From the NCBI RefSeq assembly GCF_000355675.1, contig NC_020888.1:2498883-2562882 (forward strand): a stretch of 64,000 bases of DNA, written 5' to 3'. The notes beneath the pieces are model-generated. The model ran no database searches. It was not told the DNA's origin and saw nothing but the letters and a program-made list of their open reading frames with translations. The stretch comes from Thalassolituus oleivorans MIL-1. GTDB lineage: Bacteria > Pseudomonadota > Gammaproteobacteria > Pseudomonadales > Oceanobacteraceae. Positions 1 to 9,159 of the stretch are shown here, piece after piece (position 1 is the stretch's first letter; each line of letters starts with the position of its first letter). Both the position numbers and the translations under genes were made by a program.

Positions 1-714
1 GAACAAGGCCGATTAGTTCGACCAAAGGCAGAAGCCCTCATGGCACTCGCCCAAGACTTTGAGCAAGCGCTTATTCGCCATGCTGAGGCTGGGCCATTAA
101 ATGTTGGCGCCACCCTATCCATCGGTAACTATCTAGCTGTTGGCTTAATGGCTGAGTATATGAACGACCACCCCGACGCCCCCGTCACCTTAGATGTTGC
201 CAATACTGAGCACATTGCCGAACGTGTGCTGAATTTTGAACTGGATATTGGCCTCATTGAAGGCGAATTACATCACCCAGAACTCGATGTCATCCCTTGG
301 CGCGAAGATTCACTAGCCGTGTTCTGCGACCCTAGTCACCCACTCGCTAAGTTGCAAAATGCACGGCCACTTACCGACGACGATTTACTCACCCCTCGTT
401 GGATTTTGCGCGAAAGTGGCTCGGGAACTCGCCAAGCGTTTGATCGGGCTATGCACGGTATCTTGCCCAAATTACACATCGCCTTGCAGTTACAACACAC
501 AGAAGCCATTAAACGTGCCGTTGAAGCGCAACTCGGAGTGGGCTGTTTATCGTTAATTACCTTAGAAGACGCCTTTAAACGCGGCAACCTGACGCAGCTA
601 CATACACCCACCAGAAATTTTCGCCGCCAATTATATTTAATTGTGCATAAGCAAAAGTACCGCAGCGCTGGCATTCAAGCTTGGATCGACTTGTGTATGA
701 CCAAAACCAGCTAA
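1..714 (+). CDS. LysR-family transcriptional regulator (5' truncated by window edge)
   Basis: This is the substrate-binding part of a LysR-type regulator. The reading frame is open back to base 1 (residues EQGRLVRPKAEALM before the first visible ATG at 40), so the start and the winged-helix DNA-binding domain lie upstream of the window. The stretch just inside the edge fits the linker after a LysR HTH. The rest is the two-lobed effector domain, with an NVGATLSIGNYL entry strand, a PVTLDVANTEHIAERV strand-helix, and a C-terminal segment with GVGCLSL typical of CysL/CbbR-like members. The effector and target genes cannot be told. The next gene downstream, an FAD oxidoreductase, starts about 107 bases later on the same strand. 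Confidence 0.9.
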   Translation, partial: EQGRLVRPKAEALMALAQDFEQALIRHAEAGPLNVGATLSIGNYLAVGLMAEYMNDHPDAPVTLDVANTEHIAERVLNFELDIGLIEGELHHPELDVIPWREDSLAVFCDPSHPLAKLQNARPLTDDDLLTPRWILRESGSGTRQAFDRAMHGILPKLHIALQLQHTEAIKRAVEAQLGVGCLSLITLEDAFKRGNLTQLHTPTRNFRRQLYLIVHKQKYRSAGIQAWIDLCMTKTS

Positions 715-821
715 CGGCATCTGTGCTACTTGATCATTAAATCATCTGATCGAGGTATTTCTAGGTCGTTAGAAAAGGGCCATGCTGAGTTGATACAAGA
801 ATAATTAATTGAGAGTCATTT

Positions 822-2444
822 ATGAGCACGCAACCGAGCACCCTACGGATAGGCCGTCGTTATCGCGCTAACCGCTTAAACGGTCCCTACGAAGCCATCG
901 TTATAGGCTCCGGCATTGGTGGCTTAACAACCGCCGCCTGCCTAAGCAAAATGGGAAAAAAAGTCGCTGTGCTCGAGCAGCATTATACCGCTGGGGGATT
1001 TACTCATAGCTATGATCGCAACGGCTACGAGTGGGATGTAGGCGTGCATTACATCGGCGATGTGGGTGCAAATCATACTCTGAGCAAACGCCTTTTCGAC
1101 TACATTACCGATGGCAAACTTAAATGGGCGCCACTCGCGGATAACTACGATCGCTTGTTTATTGGTGATCGCCAAATTAATTTAATGGCTGGTCCTAAAG
1201 CATTTAGTGATGAATTAAAGAGAAATTTCCCTGGTGAAGAACAAGCAATCGATACTTATCTCGATTATTTAGCCCAAGTCGCAAAAGTAATGCCGGGCAT
1301 TACCATTGGAAAAATACTACCCGAATTTATCGCCCGAACATTTAATCGCTGGCAAAGTAAAAAAGCACCTAGATTTGTTCGTAAGACTACCCAAGAAGTA
1401 CTAGAAACTCTGACCAAAAATCAAGAGCTCATCGCCGCACTCACAGGTCAATGGGGTGACAACGGCCTACCACCGAATGAGTCGAGTTTTATTATTCATG
1501 CCCTAATCGCTCGCCACTATTTATACGGTGGTTATTATCCGATTGGTGGCGCGTCGGAAATGGCGAAAAATATAATTCCCGTTATTCAGCAAAGTGGCGG
1601 TGACGTATTTACCTACGCCGATGTTAAACAAATCATCATTAAAAATGGTGCTGCGGTAGGGGTTGAAATGGCGGATGGCGAGCATATTTTCGCCCCCGCA
1701 ATTATCAGTAATGCCGGTGTGTACAATACCTTCGGCCCTCTGCTGCCAGACAACGCGCCCAGCAAAGATTATTACCAAGAAAAACTCACGCATGTGCGCC
1801 GCTCTATGGCCAGCGTGTGCTTATATATTGGCATAAAAGACACCGCAGAAAATTTGCAACTGCCAAAAACCAATTTATGGATATACCCCGGGGCCGATTA
1901 TGCTAAACACGTTAGTGAGTTTTTAGTCTCTCCTGACGACCACGACGTGCCGCTCGTGTACATCTCATTTCCATCAGCTAAAGATCCAAGCTTCGCCAGC
2001 CGTTATCCGGGCCGGGCGACGATTGAGATAGTCGCACCTGGACCATTCGAGTGGTACTCAGAGTGGAAAGATAAGCCGTGGGGCAAGCGTGGTGATGACT
2101 ACGAAGCAAAGAAAGAGGCTTATTCCCTGCGCCTGCTGGAAAAACTCTACGAAAAATTGCCACACTTGCGTGGAAAAATTGATTACTACGAGCTATCCAC
2201 CCCGCTCTCAACCGATTATTTCTGCCGCTACAGCGAAGGCGAAATTTATGGTCTAGATCATACCCCAAGCCGCTTTGAGCAAGATTGGCTAAAGCCCAAA
2301 ACTCAGATTCCGGGGTTATATCTTACAGGACAAGACATCATGACCTGTGGCGTTGCTGGCGCTATGATCGGCGGCTTAATAACCACAGTAAGCCTTAGTG
2401 GCTGGAAGGGACTTGGGTTAGCCAAGAAGATGTTTGTTGGTTAA
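822..2444 (+). CDS. CrtI/RetSat-like FAD-dependent oxidoreductase
   Basis: This 540-residue flavoprotein belongs to the phytoene desaturase / all-trans-retinol 13,14-reductase superfamily. An N-terminal Rossmann dinucleotide motif (AIVIGSGIGGLTTAACL, about residues 27-43) is followed by the LEQHYTAGGFTHSY segment that marks this family. A C-terminal FAD-closing motif reads GLYLTGQDIMTCGVAGAMIGG. The length matches RetSat-like bacterial proteins. No carotenoid genes lie nearby, so the substrate is unknown; a polyunsaturated lipid or isoprenoid is possible. A GAGAG ribosome-binding site precedes the ATG. It appears to be a single-gene unit. Confidence 0.85.
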   Translation: MSTQPSTLRIGRRYRANRLNGPYEAIVIGSGIGGLTTAACLSKMGKKVAVLEQHYTAGGFTHSYDRNGYEWDVGVHYIGDVGANHTLSKRLFDYITDGKLKWAPLADNYDRLFIGDRQINLMAGPKAFSDELKRNFPGEEQAIDTYLDYLAQVAKVMPGITIGKILPEFIARTFNRWQSKKAPRFVRKTTQEVLETLTKNQELIAALTGQWGDNGLPPNESSFIIHALIARHYLYGGYYPIGGASEMAKNIIPVIQQSGGDVFTYADVKQIIIKNGAAVGVEMADGEHIFAPAIISNAGVYNTFGPLLPDNAPSKDYYQEKLTHVRRSMASVCLYIGIKDTAENLQLPKTNLWIYPGADYAKHVSEFLVSPDDHDVPLVYISFPSAKDPSFASRYPGRATIEIVAPGPFEWYSEWKDKPWGKRGDDYEAKKEAYSLRLLEKLYEKLPHLRGKIDYYELSTPLSTDYFCRYSEGEIYGLDHTPSRFEQDWLKPKTQIPGLYLTGQDIMTCGVAGAMIGGLITTVSLSGWKGLGLAKKMFVG

Positions 2445-2565
2445 AGGAACGGGCATAGATCGCAATCCTGAGAAGAATTGACTAAAGTCAGATAGGTATC
2501 AACGGATTTTCAAGTACACTGAAATCCGAAAACACGATGACAAGAATCATAAAAAGGATCGAACT

Positions 2566-2799
2566 ATGCCCTACACACCCGACATAACCGCAGAACTGAA
2601 CATCCTTGCTCGTTTCAACCTTTCGACCACTCAAGAAGGCATCAAGATTCATTCATCAGCCGCGCCAGATGTCATTGCTGCCACCGAGCGACTATTCAAC
2701 AAAGGCCTAATCAGCCAAGCAGATGGTGGCTACCTAACAGAACTAGGACGCAATGCCGCCGAGCACGCCCAGAATTTACTGCTAATTATCAAGGGATAG
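2566..2799 (+). CDS. Small conserved protein, TIGR02647 family
   Basis: This 77-residue soluble protein has the whole-length pattern of the TIGR02647 family of gammaproteobacterial proteins: an opening MPYTPDITAELNILARFNL, a central TQEGIKIHS, then KGLISQADGGYLTELGR. The fold looks like a small winged-helix-like helical protein. I know of no established function. The ATG has a good AAGGAT ribosome-binding site. A perfect 8-bp inverted repeat follows at 2815-2840, so it is probably monocistronic. Confidence 0.85.
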   Translation: MPYTPDITAELNILARFNLSTTQEGIKIHSSAAPDVIAATERLFNKGLISQADGGYLTELGRNAAEHAQNLLLIIKG

Positions 2800-2814
2800 G
2801 ATACCAGCCCATAA

Positions 2815-2840
2815 GCCTCTGCTCCGTGTTTTGCAGAGGC
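2815..2840. terminator. Hairpin after the TIGR02647 gene
   Basis: GCCTCTGC (2815-2822) and GCAGAGGC (2833-2840) form a perfect 8-bp stem with a 10-base loop, 15 bases after the preceding stop codon. There is no clean T-tract, so terminator function is only likely. Confidence 0.5.
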
Positions 2841-2874
2841 GAATCTCTTATACTGTGGCTTCCGTATGTATTAA

Positions 2875-3399
2875 ATGGCCACTTTTCTTATGAATCCGCG
2901 CGCGTTACGTTACCTAATGGCCTACTCTGCTGACGTCCAGCATCAGGCCAGCGAGCTTCTTGCGGCCAATAAGCTTGGCGAAATCATCAAAAAACGGCAC
3001 CCAGACAAACATACCCTTTCTTCTGCAAACTTGCTCTATGCCTACGCTCAAGAAATTAAAAATGAGTACCTGCGCTCATCTCCGCCCATTAGCAAAGTCA
3101 TATACGACGATAAAATTCATGTGGTCGATCACGCACTTGGTTTGCATACTTTTATAAGCCGTATTCAAGGCAATAAACTAAAAGCCAAACATGAAATCCG
3201 CATATCCACATTGTTTCGCAACACGCCGGAAGCCTTTTTACGCATGATTATTGTTCACGAATTGGCGCATTTACGCGAAAAGGATCATAACAAGGCATTT
3301 TATAAACTTTGCCAATATATGGAGCCGAACTACTTTCAACTCGAATTAGATGTGCGACTCTACTTGTGTCACAAAGAACAATATGGCGACTTGTGGTGA
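2875..3399 (+). CDS. YgjP-like (DUF45) zinc metallopeptidase domain protein
   Basis: This 174-residue protein carries a zinc metalloprotease signature late in the chain: HELAH followed by a second histidine in REKDHNKAFYKLC. That is the spacing of YgjP/WLM-type (DUF45) putative metallopeptidases. Two histidines and the glutamate of HExxH plus the downstream histidine would hold zinc. There is no signal peptide, so it is probably cytoplasmic. The substrate is unknown. The start could be the ATG at 2875 or the one at 2890; neither has a strong ribosome-binding site. It converges with the next gene at a 4-base gap. Confidence 0.8.
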   Translation: MATFLMNPRALRYLMAYSADVQHQASELLAANKLGEIIKKRHPDKHTLSSANLLYAYAQEIKNEYLRSSPPISKVIYDDKIHVVDHALGLHTFISRIQGNKLKAKHEIRISTLFRNTPEAFLRMIIVHELAHLREKDHNKAFYKLCQYMEPNYFQLELDVRLYLCHKEQYGDLW

Positions 3400-3403
3400 T
3401 TGG

Positions 3404-3619
3404 TTATTGCGCCTGAGTTGTCGCTAAAAAGCGCCGAACGCAAGCCTCACAGATACAAGCCCTACCTTGCAATTCATCCGGTAATGAATCAATAAGCGCC
3501 TGCGGTACTGATAAATCTGCTGCCATACACCAACATGTCGACTTACCAGCCTCAACACCACAAGCATTTGAGGTTTTACATAAAGGACATAAAGCAGGAT
3601 CAATATTGGGCGTCGGCAT
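3404..3619 (-). CDS. Cysteine-rich CWC family protein
   Basis: This 71-residue protein has paired cysteine motifs CPLC, CWC and CICEAC arranged as in the cysteine-rich CWC family of small gammaproteobacterial proteins. It probably binds a metal, most likely zinc, but the role is not known. It is read toward the convergent YgjP-like gene. A terminator for the upstream lipoprotein gene separates it from that gene. Confidence 0.8.
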   Translation of the reverse strand: MPTPNIDPALCPLCKTSNACGVEAGKSTCWCMAADLSVPQALIDSLPDELQGRACICEACVRRFLATTQAQ

Positions 3620-3635
3620 CGACTATTTCCTATCA

Positions 3636-3660
3636 TAAAAATGCCCGCCTAAGCGGGCAA
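3636..3660 (-). terminator. Rho-independent terminator of the lipoprotein gene
   Basis: GCCCGC (3643-3648) and GCGGGC (3653-3658) form a stem. Read on the minus strand it is followed by a run of T, directly downstream of the gene ending at 3687. Confidence 0.8.
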
Positions 3661-3686
3661 ATCAAACCTAGATAACCAACAAAAGG

Positions 3687-4403
3687 CTATTGCACTTGGC
3701 CGATTAAATCGAGATCAACCATAGCCGATGTTTTATAGGCAGGCATCGTAGCATGAAGTAAGCGAACGACATCGCTGTGATCAATGAAAGACCGCTCTAC
3801 ACCACCAAGATAGGCATAGATCAATTTAACTTCAGTCTCGCCGCCAACTGTCATCTCTACACCTTGGCTCTCACAGATTTCTTGCTTAACCGTTATGAGG
3901 TCATCGAACTGCAATTGCCCTTCCGTATTGGCCAGCGCCAATAAGCGATCTAACGTGAACTGACGTTGGCTATCACTCACGCTTGTACCACCAAATTCGA
4001 ACGTCAAACCACAATCATGCGACAGCAACGAACCGGCTTCATGTAAACGAGATAAATCTAATTTGCCTAAATTCCACTGAGCAATACTTGCCAGTGTGAT
4101 GATGCTTCCACAACTGCCCTTATCGCAGCCAAACACCTCTGCAGCTTCCGATGCCAAACCGGTTTTTACCTTAAGCGACGTAGCTTCGCCATCTTCAGCA
4201 TTATCGTATAACCCAGAGCGCTTCAACATACGTTGAAATGGACACAAGATATCTGTGTTCTCCGCACGAGTACTTTCAGGACCAACTTCAGGGAATAGCG
4301 ACACTAACTCTTCACTCGACAATACATCACCGCCACAACCGACTAATAAAGTTGAGCAAGCAAATACGGCAGCAAGCGATAACTTACGGATAAGTAAAAT
4401 CAT
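3687..4403 (-). CDS. Predicted lipoprotein of unknown function
   Basis: I do not recognise this family. From the ATG at 4403 the 238-residue product begins MILLIRKLSLAAVFACSTLLVGCGGD, a lipoprotein signal peptide with an LVGC lipobox. A GAAAGGAA ribosome-binding site supports this start over the upstream ATG at 4448. The mature part is acidic and has several cysteines (ILCPF, FGCDKGSCG, HDCGL, EICES) that may form disulfides. It is a single gene with its own terminator. Confidence 0.75.
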   Translation of the reverse strand: MILLIRKLSLAAVFACSTLLVGCGGDVLSSEELVSLFPEVGPESTRAENTDILCPFQRMLKRSGLYDNAEDGEATSLKVKTGLASEAAEVFGCDKGSCGSIITLASIAQWNLGKLDLSRLHEAGSLLSHDCGLTFEFGGTSVSDSQRQFTLDRLLALANTEGQLQFDDLITVKQEICESQGVEMTVGGETEVKLIYAYLGGVERSFIDHSDVVRLLHATMPAYKTSAMVDLDLIGQVQ

Positions 4404-4610
4404 ATTAGAGATTCCTTTCAATTTATTATTTATAAGATCGCTCTCCACGTCTTATTAAAGAGCGAGAATCACAATAGATTTAGTCACCATACGAGTCAAT
4501 AAAGCTGGCTTAATAAGCCACAGAGCCGTAAGTATCAAGATACTCAATAATTGACACTGTCATGAACCTTGACATAACCTCAAGTAACTAACGAACTCAA
4601 GGGACATAAG

Positions 4611-5528
4611 ATGTTCAGGAACCCAATAGGCATCAGTATATTGGCATTTTTTAGCGCATTTTATACACTAACAGGCTATACGGCTGAAAGTGAGAACATC
4701 GAACAGAAAACCATTACTTGGGTGAAAAATGATGCCCCGCCTTTTTATATTGCCAAAGGTAATTGCCAGAATGGCTTTGGCGACCAAATACAAACCATAA
4801 TCGAACGAAACTTACCTGAGTATCATCATCGAACTTTTCTCGTTCCACTCAGCCGACTGGAACATACATGGGCAGAATACAGCCCATTGTGCTTTGCAAC
4901 CATGATCTACGAAACCCCAATAAACGATCAATATATCCTTTCTAGCCCCAACGCTATGTATATGCCGCACGGCATCATAACGACGAATAAATTTGCCGAA
5001 AGTTTGCCAATTAATGCTGATGGAACTGTATCTTTAGAAGACCTTATTAGTGAGCATAAAGTTTCGCTCGGTCATATAGCAGGAAGAACCTACAGCACTA
5101 AAATCGACAAGTTGTTAACCAAGTATAACGACAACGTCGTACTCAACACCCGTTCCGGTTCAACGGAAACCGAAGGCGTCCTTACTATGTTAAGCGAAGG
5201 ACGTTTTGATATTCTTATCGAATATGAGTTTGTGCTGAACCACTATGTGGATGAAGGTGATTATCCAAATCAATTACGTTTTATTCCGATAAAAGAAACA
5301 CGAGGTGACTACATACTGGGTGCTATCGGTTGCACCAATTCAGCAGAAGGAAAAATGGCTATAAAATCCATCAATACCATACTGGACCATGTTCTACATT
5401 CCCGCGGCTATCGCCGAGCGGTGGCTGACTGGCTTGTACCAGTCGGAGACGAAGTACATTACTGGACCGCCTTCGATAAAGTCTTAGAGGAATCATTGGG
5501 GAAAGAATACCAACCCAAATCTAAATAA
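4611..5528 (+). CDS. Periplasmic solute-binding-like protein (SBP_bac_3 type, TIGR02285-like)
   Basis: This 305-residue protein has an N-terminal signal peptide and a periplasmic binding-protein fold. The opening ITWVKNDAPPFYIAKG, a central region with loosely spaced ligand contacts and a late GYRRAVADWL resemble the TIGR02285 group, which is related to amino-acid-binding proteins but usually not linked to an ABC transporter. No permease or ATPase is adjacent. A GGGAC ribosome-binding site precedes the ATG. The ligand is unknown. Confidence 0.7.
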   Translation: MFRNPIGISILAFFSAFYTLTGYTAESENIEQKTITWVKNDAPPFYIAKGNCQNGFGDQIQTIIERNLPEYHHRTFLVPLSRLEHTWAEYSPLCFATMIYETPINDQYILSSPNAMYMPHGIITTNKFAESLPINADGTVSLEDLISEHKVSLGHIAGRTYSTKIDKLLTKYNDNVVLNTRSGSTETEGVLTMLSEGRFDILIEYEFVLNHYVDEGDYPNQLRFIPIKETRGDYILGAIGCTNSAEGKMAIKSINTILDHVLHSRGYRRAVADWLVPVGDEVHYWTAFDKVLEESLGKEYQPKSK

Positions 5529-5887
5529 AATAATCACTCTTAATCAAATAATAAGAAATTAATAATCATCCCGAATACATATCTCGTTAGAAAACGGCTG
5601 AAGATCGGTTAAATATGGCCGCGACTAATCGTGTCGCCTGCCTAACCACAATTCTTTTTGCCGATTAAGTCATCAGGGATTATCGATAAAAAACGAATTC
5701 GCCAACTGACTTTTGTAACAGTATGGGTCGAAGATGTACCAAACCAAGACATATTCCCGCGTCTGTCTTCTCTAATCTAATCAAAAAGGTATCCTCTACC
5801 GGATGATTAAAAGCACCGATAAAGCGCAATCGTTGGCTGCCATTAGCTTGGCCATATAAGACCGAAAATAATAATAATGGATACAAT
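5529..5887. other. Intergenic stretch of 359 bases
   Basis: I see no convincing gene, RNA or terminator here. A minus-strand open frame of 84 codons (5680-5934) overlaps the start of the next gene and matches nothing I know. The region probably holds the promoter of the broken gene that follows. Confidence 0.5.
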
Positions 5888-7027
5888 ATGACCACCAAAA
5901 TTATTCTGGCATATGTTTTAGTTTTAATGTGCAACTCTGTTACTTGGGCTGCTGACGAATCATCACTTGGTAGTAATGATTCGTCCGCAAAGAATGCTAG
6001 GCTCGAAGCTACGGTAATGAATCAGAACATACCGTTAGAAAAGCGAATAAAAGCACTCAAGACGCTCTATAGTCACCTCACTACAAATGGACGCATTACA
6101 CGACATATCTGCATATGAGACCCTCTTGGAAAGTCTGGACCTATTGCCAATACAGTTGAAGATCAAGCGCTCAGATCGCTTCACTATGGAATGGATTTGG
6201 AAGTTTCCATTTTTAATAATGAACGAGAACTAGTTCAAAATTTCAAAACGGAAACGACCTGCGACGCCATTTTAATTCGTGGTGCAGTAGCGATGGAGTT
6301 TAATAAATTCTCAGGCACGATTGAGGCGGTCGGAGCATTGCCCGAACGTAAGCATTTACAGCTACTAATGCAGGTATTTACCAGCCCCAAAATGAACCGC
6401 TTTATGTCCGATGGACAATATACGGTCATGGGTGTTGCAACCATTGGTGGAAACTATGCATTTATGGATGATAAATCGTTTAAATCGCTATCCAGTATTA
6501 AAAACAAACGCGTTGCAGTTCAAACCGTCGAACCGGGAATGAGAGCACTGACTAAAAAGTTCGGCGCTGTTCCAGTGGAAGGCGACATGATGGCGAACGT
6601 GCAAAGCTATGCCGATAACAACGTCGTTTCTATGCTATCTCCTGCCATTGCTTATCTCGTTATGGGGAGTGGTCAAATCAGTTCTGACACCGGTGTATTA
6701 CGCAATCCTATATCTCAGTCGACCATGCAGTTCATTGGTCGTTCCGAGTTATTTCCAGATCCTTTAGCACAAATGCTACGCGAAGATTTTCTATTAAAAT
6801 TTGATAACTATTCCGCCCGTGTCGATAAGGAAATGGCTCTAGTTCCTGAAGATTTTTGGATAGAAACGCCTGATAGTGAGACCGAGAAATTAAGCGAAGC
6901 CACTCGTGAAGTACGAATAGCTTTGCGGGATGAGGGTTATTACGATGCAACTATGTTACGCATTGCTCGTAAGATTCGTTGTAAATTCAATCCTGAGCGC
7001 AGCGAGTGTATTAACCCGACCGAGTAA
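5888..7027 (+). pseudogene. Putative solute-binding protein (DUF6091-like) interrupted by in-frame TGA
   Basis: One continuous frame runs from ATG 5888 to the stop at 7025-7027, except for a single TGA at 6116-6118. Codons on both sides read RHICI-stop-DPLGKSGPIANT. Relatives I recall have CVWDPLGKxGP at this point, so the TGA replaces a conserved tryptophan codon (TGG to TGA). The N-terminus is a signal peptide (MTTKIILAYVLVLMC...VTWAADES). The rest, about 300 residues, resembles periplasmic solute-binding proteins of the DUF6091 group. There is no other damage, so the lesion is recent, suppressible or a sequencing error. A downstream restart at ATG 6191 would lack the signal peptide. Confidence 0.75.
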
Positions 7028-7120
7028 CCAAACTGCCGTAAATACCAACCTTCAAAATTGAGCTACAGGGCTAAGCTAACAACCAATGGCTTACCAATAA
7101 CAGAAGGTTACTCGCTAATA

Positions 7121-7837
7121 TTAGCTAAATTGGCAAGCACTTTTCCCATGACAGTGTTCGCCACTGGTAGGATGCTTAAAATACAAATCGCTGGCATGCA
7201 GTTGCAGCCTGTCCGCCATCTGCTGACTGTGATCATTGTTATACAAATCACAGCCAAGTATGGGATGCCCTATCAGCTGGCTATGAATCCGTAACTGATG
7301 TGTACGCCCAGTAACCGGAGAAAACTGTACTAGGCTGCGACGCGGTCGCTCTAGGCGCTGCAAAACCACGTAGTCGCTGATTGCTACCTTACCCTTGCTG
7401 TCGCATATTTTAACCCGAGGAAACTGAGTTTTATCCTTCGCTATCGCTGCGCAGATCTGCCCGTGATCTTCTGCGAGCCAACCATCCAACACGGCAATAT
7501 AACGCTTGCGTACAGTACCAGCATGAAACTGCTTATTGAGATGCTGCGCCGCCTGCGCATTCAAGCCCACCACCATAATGCCGGATGTACCAAAATCTAG
7601 TCGATGCGGTAATTTGGCATGAGGGAATGCAGGACTCATCTCCTCTTGGCCGTGGACTAACCGATAGTGCACGGAATCCCAATTCAGGGGATTTTTACCC
7701 GACAAACTCAGCAGACCACTCGGTTTGTTGATCAATAGAATATCGTCGTCCTGATACAAAATCTCAACAAAATCACTGCATGCAGGTGCCACGAAATCAT
7801 CAACAAGGGAGTACTCTGGCGGCTCTTTAAGAGACAT
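7121..7837 (-). CDS. rluA: RluA-family pseudouridine synthase
   Basis: This 238-residue enzyme isomerises uridine to pseudouridine in RNA. The family motif HRLDFGTSGIMVV contains the catalytic aspartate. INKPSGLLSLSGK near the N-terminus and PVTGRTHQLRIHSQLIGHPILGCDLY near the C-terminus complete the catalytic domain. There is no S4 domain, and the length is close to RluA (dual 23S rRNA U746 / tRNA U32 enzyme) rather than RluC/D. The exact RNA target is inferred from length and the closing PTSGEHCH segment. It lies just outside the downstream end of the cassette array. Confidence 0.8.
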   Translation of the reverse strand: MSLKEPPEYSLVDDFVAPACSDFVEILYQDDDILLINKPSGLLSLSGKNPLNWDSVHYRLVHGQEEMSPAFPHAKLPHRLDFGTSGIMVVGLNAQAAQHLNKQFHAGTVRKRYIAVLDGWLAEDHGQICAAIAKDKTQFPRVKICDSKGKVAISDYVVLQRLERPRRSLVQFSPVTGRTHQLRIHSQLIGHPILGCDLYNNDHSQQMADRLQLHASDLYFKHPTSGEHCHGKSACQFS

Positions 7838-8041
7838 TTATTATTCTCTGATATCGGTTTTTATGGTCATTATGACGACGGTCTGCATTATACCCTCTTT
7901 AGTTATGGCTTCCTCGACTCGTTCTTGCAGCACAGCTCGCTCACAAGACTGATCACTTATTTCTCGTGTAATCTGAGTAAAATGTGATTGCATATCTCAG
8001 AAGAAAGAAATAAAGCCGTGTTCAATATGCAAAGAAATGCA

Positions 8042-8392
8042 CTACTTCACCGGCTTAGTTCCAATAGTTGGTGAGTACATATCTTTGGGATATTTTATAT
8101 GGCCATAAATTAAAAATGGAATCACCCCGCCTAAAACAGCAGCGTAATCTACCCAAGTATTAAGCCCAGAAACCTCTAGAAATATCCACGCTAGAAGAAA
8201 GTAACCCACAAAGATAACGAAAAATATTTTTGATGAGTTACTAGAAAAAACCCACTCTTCATTCATTGGATTATCTTGGATATTTTTCCCGCACTTAGGG
8301 CAGAGAAATCCAACTTTGTAGCCTTCCTGATACCCATCAATCGCCTCGATGGCAGGAAATTCTTCTTTACAATAGCAGCATTGATAATTCAT
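8042..8392 (-). CDS. Cassette ORF: zinc-ribbon membrane protein, unknown function
   Basis: This 116-residue protein opens with a CCYC...CPKC zinc-ribbon-like pair (residues about 5-37). Two membrane segments follow (SSKIFFVIFVGYFLLAWIF and a second near residues 80-95), then a short basic tail. It starts 8 bases after the R'-like end of the attC at 8400-8497, as cassette genes do. No attC is visible after its stop, so it is the last recognisable member of the array. Function unknown. Confidence 0.65.
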   Translation of the reverse strand: MNYQCCYCKEEFPAIEAIDGYQEGYKVGFLCPKCGKNIQDNPMNEEWVFSSNSSKIFFVIFVGYFLLAWIFLEVSGLNTWVDYAAVLGGVIPFLIYGHIKYPKDMYSPTIGTKPVK

Positions 8393-8399
8393 AAGAGTG

Positions 8400-8497
8400 T
8401 GTAACGCTCAGCTAACCGAAAAAGATTTCATAGCGGAACTCCTGCGTGCCCACGCAAAATAGTGACAGCGAACATTTGTCCGATGGAGCCGTTTACT
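8400..8497 (-). repeat. attC-like recombination site (degenerate), after the 199-residue cassette ORF
   Basis: On the minus strand it opens with a degenerate core (TTTAGTAAACGGCTCC) and closes with GAGCGTTACAC. The inner block CGGACAAATG matches the same block of the split attC at 10520-10545 (CCGGACAAATG). The upstream gene's TAG stop lies in the first core, a typical cassette arrangement. Both simple sites are diverged from RYYYAAC/GTTRRRY, so recombination may be weak. Confidence 0.6.
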
Positions 8498-9095
8498 AAA
8501 TTTCACTTGCACGATTAATAAGCTCCTGCAATTGTTTTACAACGCCCGGCGTGAACTTAGCAACACCATCTTTAGTCACTAGTTTATAGTTTTTGTTTTG
8601 ATTAAATGAATCGATTTTTCCGTTCTTGATGATGTAAAAACCGATAATATCCTCATTGGGGACGTTACCCATAGGATTAGCTGTTCGTTGATCTATTGCT
8701 GCAACAAATTCAGGGTTTTGAGTGCTTATGTATTCTTTTAGCCCAGGTTCATCGCCAATTGCTGCTAGTTGTTGTACTAATAACCGAAATTCTTGGTTTT
8801 GAATAAAGGTGCGCTCTGAGATTTTTTTTGAGTTTGGATCGAGTACCCCCAAAACTAATTTACCAATAAGACCATTTTTTAGAGCTTGGTTAGGACTTAT
8901 TGCCGAGACTACAACGGCTTTTTCGTTTGCTTTTAGATAATCTTCGCCAGCAAAGTCGAATACACCTTTAGGTACCAGAGTTAGATCTACCTCAAAAACA
9001 TTCACCTCTAAACCTCCCCAATCTTCGGATTCACTAGATTGAGCTATTAGCGGAGTTATTAGGAAGGCAAAAGCAAATATGTAATTTCGAATCAT
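8496..9095 (-). CDS. Cassette ORF: predicted secreted protein, unknown function
   Basis: This 199-residue protein has a clear signal peptide (MIRNYIFAFAFLITPLIAQSSES) and a soluble mature domain without recognisable motifs. I do not recognise the family. An AGGT ribosome-binding site lies between the attC end (about 9111) and the ATG, and the stop codon falls in the next attC, so it is a complete gene cassette. Export to the periplasm or beyond is inferred from the signal peptide only. Confidence 0.65.
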   Translation of the reverse strand: MIRNYIFAFAFLITPLIAQSSESEDWGGLEVNVFEVDLTLVPKGVFDFAGEDYLKANEKAVVVSAISPNQALKNGLIGKLVLGVLDPNSKKISERTFIQNQEFRLLVQQLAAIGDEPGLKEYISTQNPEFVAAIDQRTANPMGNVPNEDIIGFYIIKNGKIDSFNQNKNYKLVTKDGVAKFTPGVVKQLQELINRASEI

Positions 9096-9110
9096 CGTAG
9101 TAACCTATGA

Positions 9111-9159
9111 AACTTAGCGCCCAAAGCAGCGGCGCGCGTTAGCACGTACAGCCCGAAGG
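9111..9159 (-). repeat. 3' half of a split attC-like site
   Basis: On the minus strand this reads CGCGCGCCGCTGCTTTGGG then GCGCTAAG, the L'/R' end of an attC (R' one base off GTTAAGT). It directly precedes the 199-residue cassette ORF. Its 5' partner is found at 10520-10545, beyond a transposase element. Confidence 0.55.

Noticed and set aside
5680-5934. Minus-strand 84-codon open frame with hydrophobic start
   Set aside because: It overlaps the start of the solute-binding gene on the other strand, has no ribosome-binding site I trust and matches no family I know.
7058-7294. Plus-strand 78-codon frame after the broken gene
   Set aside because: It lies mostly antisense to the RluA-type gene, whose family motifs are clear, and its own product has no recognisable pattern.
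7838-8041. Possible attC after the last cassette gene
   Set aside because: I found no RYYYAAC/GTTRRRY pair between the stop of the 116-residue ORF and the RluA-type gene, so the end of the array is not marked by a site I can support.
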